From NCBI RefSeq assembly GCF_003667345.1, contig NZ_RCWF01000010.1, positions 1-64,000 of the forward strand: a stretch of DNA of 64,000 nt, given 5' to 3'. Positions 26,040 through 34,089 of this stretch are shown one piece after another. The DNA is from Poseidonibacter antarcticus (GTDB taxonomy: Bacteria > Campylobacterota > Campylobacteria > Campylobacterales > Arcobacteraceae). A model generated the notes under the pieces. That model worked only from the letters and a program-made list of their open reading frames with translations, was not told where the DNA came from and did not search any database. The translations under genes and the position numbers were made by a program. Every line of letters begins with the position of its first letter. Position 1 is the stretch's first letter.

Positions 26040-27182
26040 TTATTTCATAATAAATTTTATTTTATGCATATAAGTAACAAAATTCTTTAATAAAAATGCT
26101 ACATACCCTTTAATGAATAATTTATTAAAAACTAAACCTATCCCATATTTACCACCTAAGGAAATCAAAACACCGTTTGATTTAGGATTAAATTTTTCTG
26201 TATATTTAAACGACAGTTCATTTTGAATATATTTTGATACATATTCACCTGATTGAATTGCAAGTTGTGCAGTTGGAGCAAAATATTTATCATTTAAAGT
26301 TATTTCAGCAGCATCACCTATAACAAAGATATTCTTTTCATTTCTCATTTTTAAATTTTGATTGACAATATATTGATTCAATTTATTAACATCATGGTTC
26401 TTATTGGAATTAATTGTAACAGCTTTAATCCCTCCTGTAAAAATAAAATAATCGTAATCAACAACAGTTTCATTAGTTAAATAAATCTTATTTTTATCTA
26501 CATCCGTTATAAATGAACCTAAATATGTTTTTACATTTAATTCATCTAATCTTTTTTCACAAGCTCTGACTAATCTATCATCCATATTTGGTAAAACCGT
26601 TTTCATACCATCTACAATAATGATATTTATCTCTAAATTATTATCTTTCATATTATGAAATTTATCTTTTATAATTGCAGCCATCTCAGTAGCTACTTCT
26701 ATACCAGAAAGACCCGCACCACCAATAACAATATTAAATTTTTTATTTTTATTTTTAATAAGAGAACTAAACAGTCGTTCTACTTTGACAGCACTTTGAA
26801 GAGTTTTAATTCCAATTGAATATTCTTTAATATTTGGAACTTGAATAGGAAAATTTGTCAGAGATCCTGTTGCAATTATTAAATAATCATAAGAATATTT
26901 AATATTCTTATCTGTAATAACTTCATTTAATTCTGAATCAAAATAATCTATTTTTTCATTATAAAAATTTATATTTTTATTTAAACTTTTTATATATTGA
27001 CTTATATTTATAGTAACGTCATCAATATTTTGAGATGTTGATACAAAAGAATAAGATTCCACTTGAATATAATGATATTCATTTTTATCAAATAAAACAA
27101 CTTCAATATTCTTACACTCTGAAAAATTTTTAACAGCATAGAGACCAGCATAACTAGCTCCAATAATAATCACTCTTTTCAT
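26040..27182 (-). CDS. NDH-2-like FAD/NAD(P) oxidoreductase
   Basis: A 380-residue pyridine-nucleotide oxidoreductase with two dinucleotide-binding folds: FAD motif IIIGASYAGLYAVKNF (residues 4-19) and the NAD(P) motif IVIGGAGLSGIEVATE (about 152-167), plus the FAD-contact strand NIFVIGDAAE (about 285). The C-terminal 20 residues are hydrophobic-basic and may attach the protein to the membrane, as in type II NADH dehydrogenases. No conserved redox-active CxxC is present, ruling out disulfide reductases. It could regenerate NAD from the 3-hydroxyacyl-CoA dehydrogenase step, an inference from its location. Confidence 0.8.
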   Translation of the reverse strand: MKRVIIIGASYAGLYAVKNFSECKNIEVVLFDKNEYHYIQVESYSFVSTSQNIDDVTINISQYIKSLNKNINFYNEKIDYFDSELNEVITDKNIKYSYDYLIIATGSLTNFPIQVPNIKEYSIGIKTLQSAVKVERLFSSLIKNKNKKFNIVIGGAGLSGIEVATEMAAIIKDKFHNMKDNNLEINIIIVDGMKTVLPNMDDRLVRACEKRLDELNVKTYLGSFITDVDKNKIYLTNETVVDYDYFIFTGGIKAVTINSNKNHDVNKLNQYIVNQNLKMRNEKNIFVIGDAAEITLNDKYFAPTAQLAIQSGEYVSKYIQNELSFKYTEKFNPKSNGVLISLGGKYGIGLVFNKLFIKGYVAFLLKNFVTYMHKIKFIMK

Positions 27183-27214
27183 TCTTATCCTTCGGAATAA
27201 TATATAATCTTTTG

Positions 27215-27248
27215 ATTATAATTGGAAATAATGATAAAAATATGTCAA
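27215..27248 (-). promoter_or_regulatory. Promoter region of the NDH-like gene
   Basis: Minus strand TTGACATATTTTTATCATT, then TATAAT at 27215-27220, again 22 bases after TTGACA. Same box and spacing as before scoA and the enoyl-CoA hydratase gene. Confidence 0.45.
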
Positions 27249-27376
27249 TTGTCACTAAACTTACACCGGCTATTATTTAACTCTTATTTTATATATTATT
27301 TTATTCCAATAATTAAGTGATAAACAAATCAAATAAGATTATGTACCTATTAAGTTCTAAATATTTGTACCTAAAG

Positions 27377-27533
27377 TTTAGTTATAATAAAAATATATTT
27401 AATATATAATTTTATATTTATATATAGGAATAATAAGTAATAATATATTAGTTATAATTAAATATAGAAATAATTAGTAAAAGCTTATATTATCGTATGT
27501 TGTTTATAGTCTACAAGTATCTAAAAGGTAGAG
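27377..27533 (+). repeat. Decayed copy of the parA leader and first codons
   Basis: About 157 bases align at high identity with 36241-36395, which carries the AT-rich leader, ribosome site and first codons of the ParA gene. Compared with that copy there is a 10-base deletion, the AGGAG ribosome site has become AAAAG, the TTG start has become TTA (27490-27492), and a 10-base insertion leads to a stop at 27529-27531. The repeat is therefore a non-coding relic, in direct orientation 8.9 kb from the intact copy. The rest of the 27183-27554 gap holds only the NDH-like promoter and AT-rich sequence. Confidence 0.8.
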
Positions 27534-27554
27534 TTTTAAAATTTTTGACTTTTT

Positions 27555-28310
27555 TTATGAGCAGAATTCTTCAATTTTTGATGCAAAATATACTGGACAT
27601 TCTAACATTGGATAATGCCCTGCTTCTTGACACTCTATAATTTCTAAATCATTATAATATTCTGAAAATAGTTTTGTAACTAATTTTAATGAAAAAATAG
27701 GAAAATCATACTTTCCAACTATTATTTTAATAGGAATATTTATATTTTCTACTTCATTGGAAAAATCAGTTTCTAAATACATTTTCATATACCCTACTCT
27801 AGCTTTTAAACTTGATGCTTCGTATGCCATTTTTATTCTACTTTTTGCCCAAGTTTTATTGTATCTTTTACTTGAACTATATACTATTTCTTCAATTTTA
27901 TTTTTATTTTCACTCATTTCATTTATAAGTTTATTTTTTGCTATTTCTGGAAGTTTTATACCAGATGCAGGAATGGGTGTGATAAGAATAAGTTGTAAAA
28001 CTCTTGTATCTAATAGTGCGATTTTTTGTGCTATCATCGTAGACATAGAGTGTGCTACAATAACAACTTCATCTAAATCCAACAAAGTTATAAGATTTTT
28101 AACATCATTTGCAGCTTCAATACAACTATACTCACCTTCAATATCTTTTGACAATCCATATCCTCGTAAGTCCACATATATAAAAGTATATTTTTGAGTA
28201 TCCAAGTAAGGGAAAGTGGGTTCATAATTTTTATAATTTCCCATAAGTTCATGTAAAAACATAACTTTTTTTGTACCTGTTCCAATTATTTTATGACCTA
28301 AGTCTATCAT
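27555..28310 (-). CDS. Alpha/beta hydrolase
   Basis: A 251-residue alpha/beta-fold hydrolase. Oxyanion region LHELMG, strand YVDLRGYGLS (about 44-53), nucleophile serine in VIVAHSMSTMIAQ (G-x-S-x-x type with alanine at the first position), acid near VGKYDFP (about 200) and histidine in CQEAGHYPMLECP (about 229). It resembles 3-oxoadipate enol-lactonase and general esterases; substrate unknown. It is a single gene, divergent from the multidomain response regulator. Confidence 0.75.
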   Translation of the reverse strand: MIDLGHKIIGTGTKKVMFLHELMGNYKNYEPTFPYLDTQKYTFIYVDLRGYGLSKDIEGEYSCIEAANDVKNLITLLDLDEVVIVAHSMSTMIAQKIALLDTRVLQLILITPIPASGIKLPEIAKNKLINEMSENKNKIEEIVYSSSKRYNKTWAKSRIKMAYEASSLKARVGYMKMYLETDFSNEVENINIPIKIIVGKYDFPIFSLKLVTKLFSEYYNDLEIIECQEAGHYPMLECPVYFASKIEEFCS

Positions 28311-28480
28311 TTTTATCCTATTTGCTTTTACTTAATATTTGATTTAGTTCTTATTATATCAAAAGCCAATTCAAACAATACTAAGCTTTAGAAAAGAAAA
28401 TTTCAAAATAAATAGTTTTATGTTCATTAAATATTCATTTTTTTTATATAATATGAAATAATACGAAAATAAGGTACATA

Positions 28481-30334
28481 ATGAATAGTACAAAAATACT
28501 ATATGTAGATTCAAACAAAGAATATGGTCAAAAACTTTTATTAGCATTATTAGCTCAAAACTATAACGTAAAATATACAAGTACTTTAAAAGATGCTATC
28601 ATAGAAAATTCTTTTCATAATCCAGATATAGTAATCACAGATACTCAATTAAAAGATGGTAATGGTATAAATTTAATAAAAAAAATAAAAAAAATATCTC
28701 CTACTATTAAAAGTGTAATAATTACAAGTGAATCAAATAAAGATATTTTACTTCAAGCTATTAAAGTAAAAGTAGATGAGTTTTTATTTAAAGATATTAC
28801 TTTAGAGAAAATATTAAATGTTATAAAAAAACTCATAATAATTGATAAAAGTTTAAAAAGTAAAAAGGTAAAAGTTGATTTAAATTTTGACTTAGGTAAG
28901 CATTATATTTATAATGGAAATGATATTAAAACAGCAGAAAATAAAATTATTAAACTTACTTCTCAAGAAAACAATTTAATAAGAATACTAATTGATGCAA
29001 AAGGTTCATGCGTATCTTATGAAACAATACAAAATACTATTTCTAAAAATAGAACTTCATTAGATACTATTAGGACAGTAATTAGAAAAATACGTAAAAA
29101 GAGTTTTAATGAAATAATTTTAAATCAAAGTGGAATGGGATATAAAATCTCTTGGAATAATCCTAATTCGAAGATTAAATTTAACACTACTTATGAAAAA
29201 TTAGATGTAAAAGTACTTATTGTGAAAGGAAATTATAAGAGAAATGAACGTTTATCTTACAAACTTGAAAGATATGGTTTTAAATGTGAAAATGCTTATA
29301 CACTACAACAAGCAAGAGATTATATAAATAATAGTAAATATGCTTATATTATTTTAGACTTAGACCTTCCTGATGGAGAAGGTATTGATTTTATACGAAA
29401 ATTTGAAGAGCTTTATACTACAAAAATTATCGTATTATCAAGTACTGAAGATGTTCATTACAAAGATTATCTTTATTTTAAAGGTGTTTTAGATTATATA
29501 GTAGATATTTCTGATGTAGATTATTTATCAAATTCCATTTATAAAACAATCTATAAAGTAGAAAACAACACAAGATTCAATAATATTCTTATTATTGAAC
29601 AATCAAAAAAAACTTGTCAGCAAATAAAAGATTTATTAGTTCCACGAAATTATGATGTAGATATTTTAAATAATTTTGAAGAAGCTTTTGATTTAATAAA
29701 ATCAAAACCATATAGTTTAATTATACTAGACCTTAATTATGAAAACTGCTTTGAATTTATACAATTAATCAAACAAGATATATCAAAAGTAATTAGTTTC
29801 TTTGTTTTATCTGATGAAAATAGAACTTATGCAACTGTTAGGGAATCATATAATAATGGAGCTGATGAATGTTTACGTAAACCTATTTTTGCAGAAGAGT
29901 TTATATTAAAAGTCGAGCAACATATTGATAATACAAAGTTAATATTCGAATTAAGTGATAATAAAAAAATATTAGATAATTATAAAAAAATTGTTGATCA
30001 GTCTGCTGTAATATCTAAAACTAATATAAATGGAATAATTACTTATGTTAATCCTGTATTTTCAGATTTATCAGGTTATACAAAAGAAGAACTAATAGGT
30101 CAAGCTCACAATATTATTAGACATCCTGATTCTCCTAAAGAAATGTTTACACAAATGTGGGATACTATAAAATATAAAAAAGAAATTTGGTCTGGTGTAT
30201 TAAAAAATAGAGCAAAAGATGGTCATGCATACTATGTACAAACTTCAATCATGCCAATATTAAATCATGATGGAGATATAGAAGAATTTATTGCGCTTCG
30301 CAATGATATTACAAATATATATAAATTAGGATAA
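28481..30334 (+). CDS. REC-wHTH-REC-REC-PAS response regulator
   Basis: A 617-residue protein that begins as a normal OmpR-type regulator and then continues. REC1 (residues 4-122) keeps D10, D54 and K104. A winged helix spans about 138-224 (TSQENNLIRILIDAKG, SLDTIRTVIRKIRKK, GMGYKI). REC2 (about 243-360) retains D293 but lacks the acidic pair and the terminal lysine, so it is probably not phosphorylated normally. REC3 (about 367-485) has D417 and K467-P468. A C-terminal PAS domain (about 505-612) is of the Aer-like type with GYTKEELIGQAHNIIRHPD. DNA-binding by the internal HTH and signal input from the PAS end are inferred. AAGG precedes the ATG. Confidence 0.88.
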   Translation: MNSTKILYVDSNKEYGQKLLLALLAQNYNVKYTSTLKDAIIENSFHNPDIVITDTQLKDGNGINLIKKIKKISPTIKSVIITSESNKDILLQAIKVKVDEFLFKDITLEKILNVIKKLIIIDKSLKSKKVKVDLNFDLGKHYIYNGNDIKTAENKIIKLTSQENNLIRILIDAKGSCVSYETIQNTISKNRTSLDTIRTVIRKIRKKSFNEIILNQSGMGYKISWNNPNSKIKFNTTYEKLDVKVLIVKGNYKRNERLSYKLERYGFKCENAYTLQQARDYINNSKYAYIILDLDLPDGEGIDFIRKFEELYTTKIIVLSSTEDVHYKDYLYFKGVLDYIVDISDVDYLSNSIYKTIYKVENNTRFNNILIIEQSKKTCQQIKDLLVPRNYDVDILNNFEEAFDLIKSKPYSLIILDLNYENCFEFIQLIKQDISKVISFFVLSDENRTYATVRESYNNGADECLRKPIFAEEFILKVEQHIDNTKLIFELSDNKKILDNYKKIVDQSAVISKTNINGIITYVNPVFSDLSGYTKEELIGQAHNIIRHPDSPKEMFTQMWDTIKYKKEIWSGVLKNRAKDGHAYYVQTSIMPILNHDGDIEEFIALRNDITNIYKLG

Positions 30335-30406
30335 TTATAAATTAAATTCATTTTTTATTCATTAAATTCAATTAAAATAATAACTCAAAGAGTAATTAGG
30401 ATAAAT

Positions 30407-30997
30407 ATGAAAACTTTAATTTATGATAAAAATCCAGATACATATAATCAAATATCTAATATTATCCAAAATCTGTCAATAGATATCCATATAGAATACG
30501 TATCTACTCTTAATAATTTTCGTAATCAATATAATCAATATACTTATGATATTGTTTTTATAGATTTTGATAATAAAATAAGTATAGAAATTGTAGACCA
30601 TATTCACAATATGCATAAACAACAAAATATTATACTATTAAATGATGAATTTACTTGTTTTAATAATATGGACTGTGTAAAATGTAGAGCGGAAAATAAA
30701 ACAAATATTTTAATTAAACCTTTTGATCCAAGTCAAATTATAAAAATTTTTCTTAATAACTTTAATTGTGAAATTGTTAATATAAATGAAGAAATATTCA
30801 TAATTGAGAAATTTAAAAAAGAAGTATTAAAAAAATATCCATATATTTCTTTTATTGATAAAACAAATAAATTTAAGATAAATAGTATGACTAAACAATC
30901 AAAACTAGAAGCACTAATTGAAATTACAGAACTACTTGAAAAAAGTGAAATAAAACATGAAATCGAAGATGAATATATTCAACTTAAAGATATTTAA
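30407..30997 (+). CDS. Receiver-like protein
   Basis: A 196-residue protein whose first 120 residues resemble a receiver domain: hydrophobic strand KTLIYDKNPD (D7), VFIDFDN with a candidate acceptor aspartate (D54), and a late NILIKPFDP with conserved lysine-proline (about K104-P105). A CVKC pair sits in the region where helix 4 should be. The remaining C-terminal 75 residues are charged and helical, without a recognised output domain. It follows the multidomain regulator by 72 bases in the same orientation and may be its partner in a phosphotransfer or titration role; this is inference. Confidence 0.65.
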   Translation: MKTLIYDKNPDTYNQISNIIQNLSIDIHIEYVSTLNNFRNQYNQYTYDIVFIDFDNKISIEIVDHIHNMHKQQNIILLNDEFTCFNNMDCVKCRAENKTNILIKPFDPSQIIKIFLNNFNCEIVNINEEIFIIEKFKKEVLKKYPYISFIDKTNKFKINSMTKQSKLEALIEITELLEKSEIKHEIEDEYIQLKDI

Positions 30998-31302
30998 GCT
31001 ATTTTAAATTATTCAACTTTATATTTTAACGATATAAGATTATCTAATATTATATTCATAAATTAAATAAATATAGACTATTCTCTTATTAAAAATGCTT
31101 TTATCATATTATTTTTTATAAGCTAAAAGCAACTTAACATATAATTATTATTAAATAATATTTTATTTATATTTATAATTTGAAATTTTTATACTATTTT
31201 TCATAAAAAACTCTATATTTTATTACTTAAATATATATCTTAACATACATTTAAGTTATAAATGATTATACTTTCAATAATTAAATAATAAAGGAGCCAA
31301 AA
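30998..31302. other. AT-rich gap
   Basis: About 305 bases, more than 80 percent A+T. One imperfect hairpin (TGCTTTTA at 31096 and TAAAAGCA at 31134) is the only structure seen; the promoter of the lysine-rich gene probably lies near the right end, before AAGGAG at about 31291. Nothing else is recognisable. Confidence 0.4.
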
Positions 31303-31491
31303 ATGGCAAAAGAATTAAAGAAAAAAGTAATCACTAAAGTTGCAAAAAAAGCAGTTAAAAAAACGGATCTTAAAAAGAAAAAAGCGGCTAAATTAGTAAA
31401 AACAGTTAAAAAAGTACTTGTTAAAAAAGCACCTAAAAAATTAAAATGTGCTAAAAAAATTGCAAAAAAAGCAGTTAAAAAAGCTGCATAA
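31303..31491 (+). CDS. Lysine-rich histone H1-like small protein
   Basis: A 62-residue protein with 28 lysines, few acidic residues and no hydrophobic core; alanine and valine fill most other positions. The heptad-like element AKKAVKK occurs near both ends (residues 14-20 and 54-60), and KK pairs recur every three to five residues, as in the tail of eukaryotic histone H1 and bacterial HC2/AlgP-like proteins. A single cysteine is at C49. AAGGAG lies at the right distance from the ATG, and a hairpin follows the stop. A role in nucleoid binding is inferred from composition only. Confidence 0.7.
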   Translation: MAKELKKKVITKVAKKAVKKTDLKKKKAAKLVKTVKKVLVKKAPKKLKCAKKIAKKAVKKAA

Positions 31492-31497
31492 TTAAAA

Positions 31498-31522
31498 TAA
31501 GGATAGAGTTTCTCTATCCTTA
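31498..31522 (+). terminator. Hairpin after the lysine-rich gene
   Basis: TAAGGATAGAG / CTCTATCCTTA with a three-base loop, perfect 11-bp stem a few bases after the stop. The following sequence is only moderately T-rich, so it is a probable rather than certain intrinsic terminator. Confidence 0.6.
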
Positions 31523-31608
31523 ACTCTATTTCCTATCCAATCTTCATTTATTAACATTTATTTAACTTATTCGTAATATAATTTTACAAACAAAAATAAG
31601 GAAAACTA

Positions 31609-32712
31609 ATGTTAAAAAAACTGCTAATTATGCTAAGTATTGTAGGACTAGCTCTTACATCACTAAATGCAAATGAACATAAAATGTTCCAAACTGTAAA
31701 ATCTGAAGATGCTACTTTGGTAAAAACTGATTCAAGTAAAAACTTTTGTAATGTATGTGGAATGCACTTAACAAAATTTTACAAAACTAATCACGTTACA
31801 ACTTTCAAAAATGGTAATAAAGAACAGTATTGTTCTCTTCATTGTCAAGCAAAGATTCATAATCATTATAATGACAAGATAGAAAAAATTGAAGTTGTTG
31901 ATACAAAATCATTAAAATTAATTGATGCACAAAAAGCATTTTATGTAGTGGGTTCTTCAAAAAAAGGTACGATGAGTGCTATTAGTAAATATGCATTTTT
32001 AAATGAAAATGATGCTATAGCTTTTCAAAAAGAGTTTGGAGGAAAAATTCACAACTTTGATGAAGCATTAGAAATTGCAAAAAAAGATATAAATAAAGAT
32101 AATGCGATGGTTGATAAAAAAAGGGTTCCTGTTGCAAAAAAAGGTAAAAAAATTTACGAAGCTATGTGTAAACAAGATAAACATCCTGAGTTTAATTCTG
32201 TAGGTGAAGCTAAAAAATATATTATAGATAATAAATTATGTAAACCTTTAAAAGCAAATATGCAACAAGCAGTTGCGATTTATTTATATGACCCTATTTT
32301 AGCTGCAAATAAAGATAAAATGATAAAAGTACCTGAAGATGCAAAATGCCCAGTATGTGGAATGTTTGTATCAAAATATCCAAAATGGGTAGCGCAAATT
32401 GATGTAAGTCAAAAACACACTCATTATTTTGATGGTGTAAAAGATATGATGAAGTTTTATTTTAATCCAAGTAAATTCAATCATAATCATAAAAAAAGTG
32501 ATATAAGTAAAATGATTGTAACTGATTATTATAGTTTAAATGCAATTGATGCAAAAAGCGCTTATTATGTAATAGGTTCAAATATTTATGGACCAATGGG
32601 TGAAGAATTAATTCCTTTTAAAAATGAAAAAGAAGCCAAAGAATTTTCTCAAAGTCATGCTGGTAAAAAAATATTAAAATTTGAAGAGATTAAAGAAGAG
32701 ATTTTATATTAA
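31609..32712 (+). CDS. Tandem NosL-domain exported protein
   Basis: A 367-residue protein with a cleavable signal peptide (residues 1-21, ending LNA). Two NosL-like domains follow. The first (about 45-155) has C-x2-CGM at FCNVCGM and a further YCSLHC pair, then DAQKAFYVVGSSKKGTMS. The second (about 250-365) has KCPVCGMFVSKYPKW and AIDAKSAYYVIGSNIYGPMG. NosL proteins bind Cu(I) through the CGM cysteine/methionine region and deliver copper to nitrous oxide reductase or other cuproenzymes. No nos gene is nearby, and the first domain carries extra cysteines, so the client is unknown. No lipobox is visible, unlike classical NosL. Confidence 0.85.
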   Translation: MLKKLLIMLSIVGLALTSLNANEHKMFQTVKSEDATLVKTDSSKNFCNVCGMHLTKFYKTNHVTTFKNGNKEQYCSLHCQAKIHNHYNDKIEKIEVVDTKSLKLIDAQKAFYVVGSSKKGTMSAISKYAFLNENDAIAFQKEFGGKIHNFDEALEIAKKDINKDNAMVDKKRVPVAKKGKKIYEAMCKQDKHPEFNSVGEAKKYIIDNKLCKPLKANMQQAVAIYLYDPILAANKDKMIKVPEDAKCPVCGMFVSKYPKWVAQIDVSQKHTHYFDGVKDMMKFYFNPSKFNHNHKKSDISKMIVTDYYSLNAIDAKSAYYVIGSNIYGPMGEELIPFKNEKEAKEFSQSHAGKKILKFEEIKEEILY

Positions 32713-32716
32713 ACGT

Positions 32717-32745
32717 TTTACAATGCGATTAATTCGCATTGTAAA
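32717..32745. terminator. Bidirectional hairpin terminator
   Basis: Perfect 12-bp stem TTTACAATGCGA / TCGCATTGTAAA with a five-base loop, lying between the convergent NosL-like and ppnP genes. A/T-rich flanks on both sides allow it to serve both transcripts. Confidence 0.65.
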
Positions 32746-32764
32746 TAAACTTTATAAATTTATT

Positions 32765-33082
32765 CTAATTATTTTTTATAAATGAACAACAATAGTCAAC
32801 TAATGATGTCACTCTTAATTTGAATTTTGAATTTGCAGGAACCTTAAATGTTGCAGGTCCTTTGTATGAAACCCACTCTTTTGCAGGTAAAAGAACTTCC
32901 AACTCACCTCTTTGAATATCCATAATTTGAGTATGAACTGTATTTAATTCATATTCTCCTGGTAGCATAATACCTAAAGTTTTTCTAGAACCATCATCAA
33001 ATTCAATACTTCTGCTTGTTATATTACCTTCAAAAAGAACGCATGCAGCTTTTGCGATAGAAACATTATTAAATTCTGCCAT
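32765..33082 (-). CDS. ppnP: Pyrimidine/purine nucleoside phosphorylase PpnP
   Basis: A 105-residue cupin-fold protein of the former DUF1255/YaiE family, which phosphorolyses a wide range of nucleosides. Family-typical stretches are NVSIAKAACVLFEGNITSR, RKTLGIMLPGEYELNT and the MDIQRGELEVLLP block, followed by FKVPANSKFKL. Length and order match E. coli PpnP closely. It is transcribed alone with AAGGAA before the ATG, convergent to the NosL-like gene. Confidence 0.9.
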   Translation of the reverse strand: MAEFNNVSIAKAACVLFEGNITSRSIEFDDGSRKTLGIMLPGEYELNTVHTQIMDIQRGELEVLLPAKEWVSYKGPATFKVPANSKFKLRVTSLVDYCCSFIKNN

Positions 33083-33198
33083 TAAATTTCCTTACATAAT
33101 TATTTTATTGATTATATCAGATTTATTATTTGGTTTTATTGAAGCAAAAGGCTAGTTTTTTTTAGATACAATTGCAAATAAATTAAACAAGGATACTT

Positions 33199-33453
33199 AT
33201 GACTATTCAAGAAGAATTAGCCTCTTTAATAAAGAATGACGTACTAATAGAAATAGAAGATTACATTGATGAATTATTTGAAATAATTGCAGCAAAAAAA
33301 GAAGATGAAAGAACAAAAGAAGAGTTAAGCTCTATGCAAGAGATGAGAGATGATTTTAATGCTATGCTTCAAGATATTGAAGATGATGCTATTGATAATG
33401 AGGAAGCAAAAGAAATAATTGAAGAAATAAATGAAATGAGAAAAGAGGACTAA
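33199..33453 (+). CDS. Small acidic conserved-looking protein
   Basis: An 84-residue, strongly acidic helical protein (many E/D and few aromatic residues) with no domain I recognise. Residues 6-30 (ELASLIKNDVLIEIEDYIDELFEII) and 45-84 look like two or three amphipathic helices. AAGGA precedes the ATG. It ends 7 bases before recO, so both are likely translated from one transcript; a role with RecO is possible but only by location. Confidence 0.7.
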   Translation: MTIQEELASLIKNDVLIEIEDYIDELFEIIAAKKEDERTKEELSSMQEMRDDFNAMLQDIEDDAIDNEEAKEIIEEINEMRKED

Positions 33454-33460
33454 TCTTTTT

Positions 33461-34075
33461 ATGCAAGGTTATATAATAGATATAAAACCTGTAAAAGATG
33501 ATGACTTAATTGTTTCAATACTAACAGAGACATCTATTTTAACAACTTATAGATTTTATGGTGCTAGACATTCTAATATTAATATAGGTTATAAAATAGA
33601 TTTCGAACTAGAAGATACAAAATCAACGATTCCAAGACTAAAAGATGTAATACAACTAGGTTTTGAGTGGATTTTAGATTATGAAAAAATGTATTGCTGG
33701 CAAAGATTTATAAAAAACTTCAAACCTCATTTTAAAGACTTAGAAGAAATTGATTCTTTTTATTTTTATAATTTAGATAATTTAGTACATATTATGATTA
33801 AACAAAATGCACTAAGAGCAATTTGTGAATCTTATTTATCTATTTTAGAACATGAGGGAAGACTCCATACAGATTATGAATGTTTAATATGTGAGAATAA
33901 AATTACTGAGAATATCTCATTGGTTAGAGGTTTTCTTCCTGTTCATGCTAAGTGTACTTATTCAAGAATATTTGAATTGAAAAAAATAAAAGAGTTATTT
34001 GAAGAAAAAAAATTAATCAATCTAAATGATGAAGAAGTAGAATATTTATGGAATATTATTTTGCAAGGTTTATAA
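33461..34075 (+). CDS. recO: DNA repair protein RecO (Campylobacterota type)
   Basis: RecO-like recombination mediator that helps load RecA onto SSB-coated gaps. The N-terminal OB-fold starts MQGYIIDIKPVKDDDLIVSIL, the typical RecO opening, followed by a helical domain containing the C-x2-C of ECLICENKI (about 145-148) and a later C in HAKC (about 168), partly preserving the zinc site. At 204 residues it matches the short RecO of Campylobacter and relatives rather than the 240-residue E. coli form. Confidence 0.8.
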   Translation: MQGYIIDIKPVKDDDLIVSILTETSILTTYRFYGARHSNINIGYKIDFELEDTKSTIPRLKDVIQLGFEWILDYEKMYCWQRFIKNFKPHFKDLEEIDSFYFYNLDNLVHIMIKQNALRAICESYLSILEHEGRLHTDYECLICENKITENISLVRGFLPVHAKCTYSRIFELKKIKELFEEKKLINLNDEEVEYLWNIILQGL

Positions 34076-34089
34076 TAGATTATTAGACT

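Noticed and set aside
27757-28197. Plus-strand 146-codon frame opposite the alpha/beta hydrolase
   Set aside because: The catalytic motifs are all on the minus strand; the plus frame is an AT-driven shadow.
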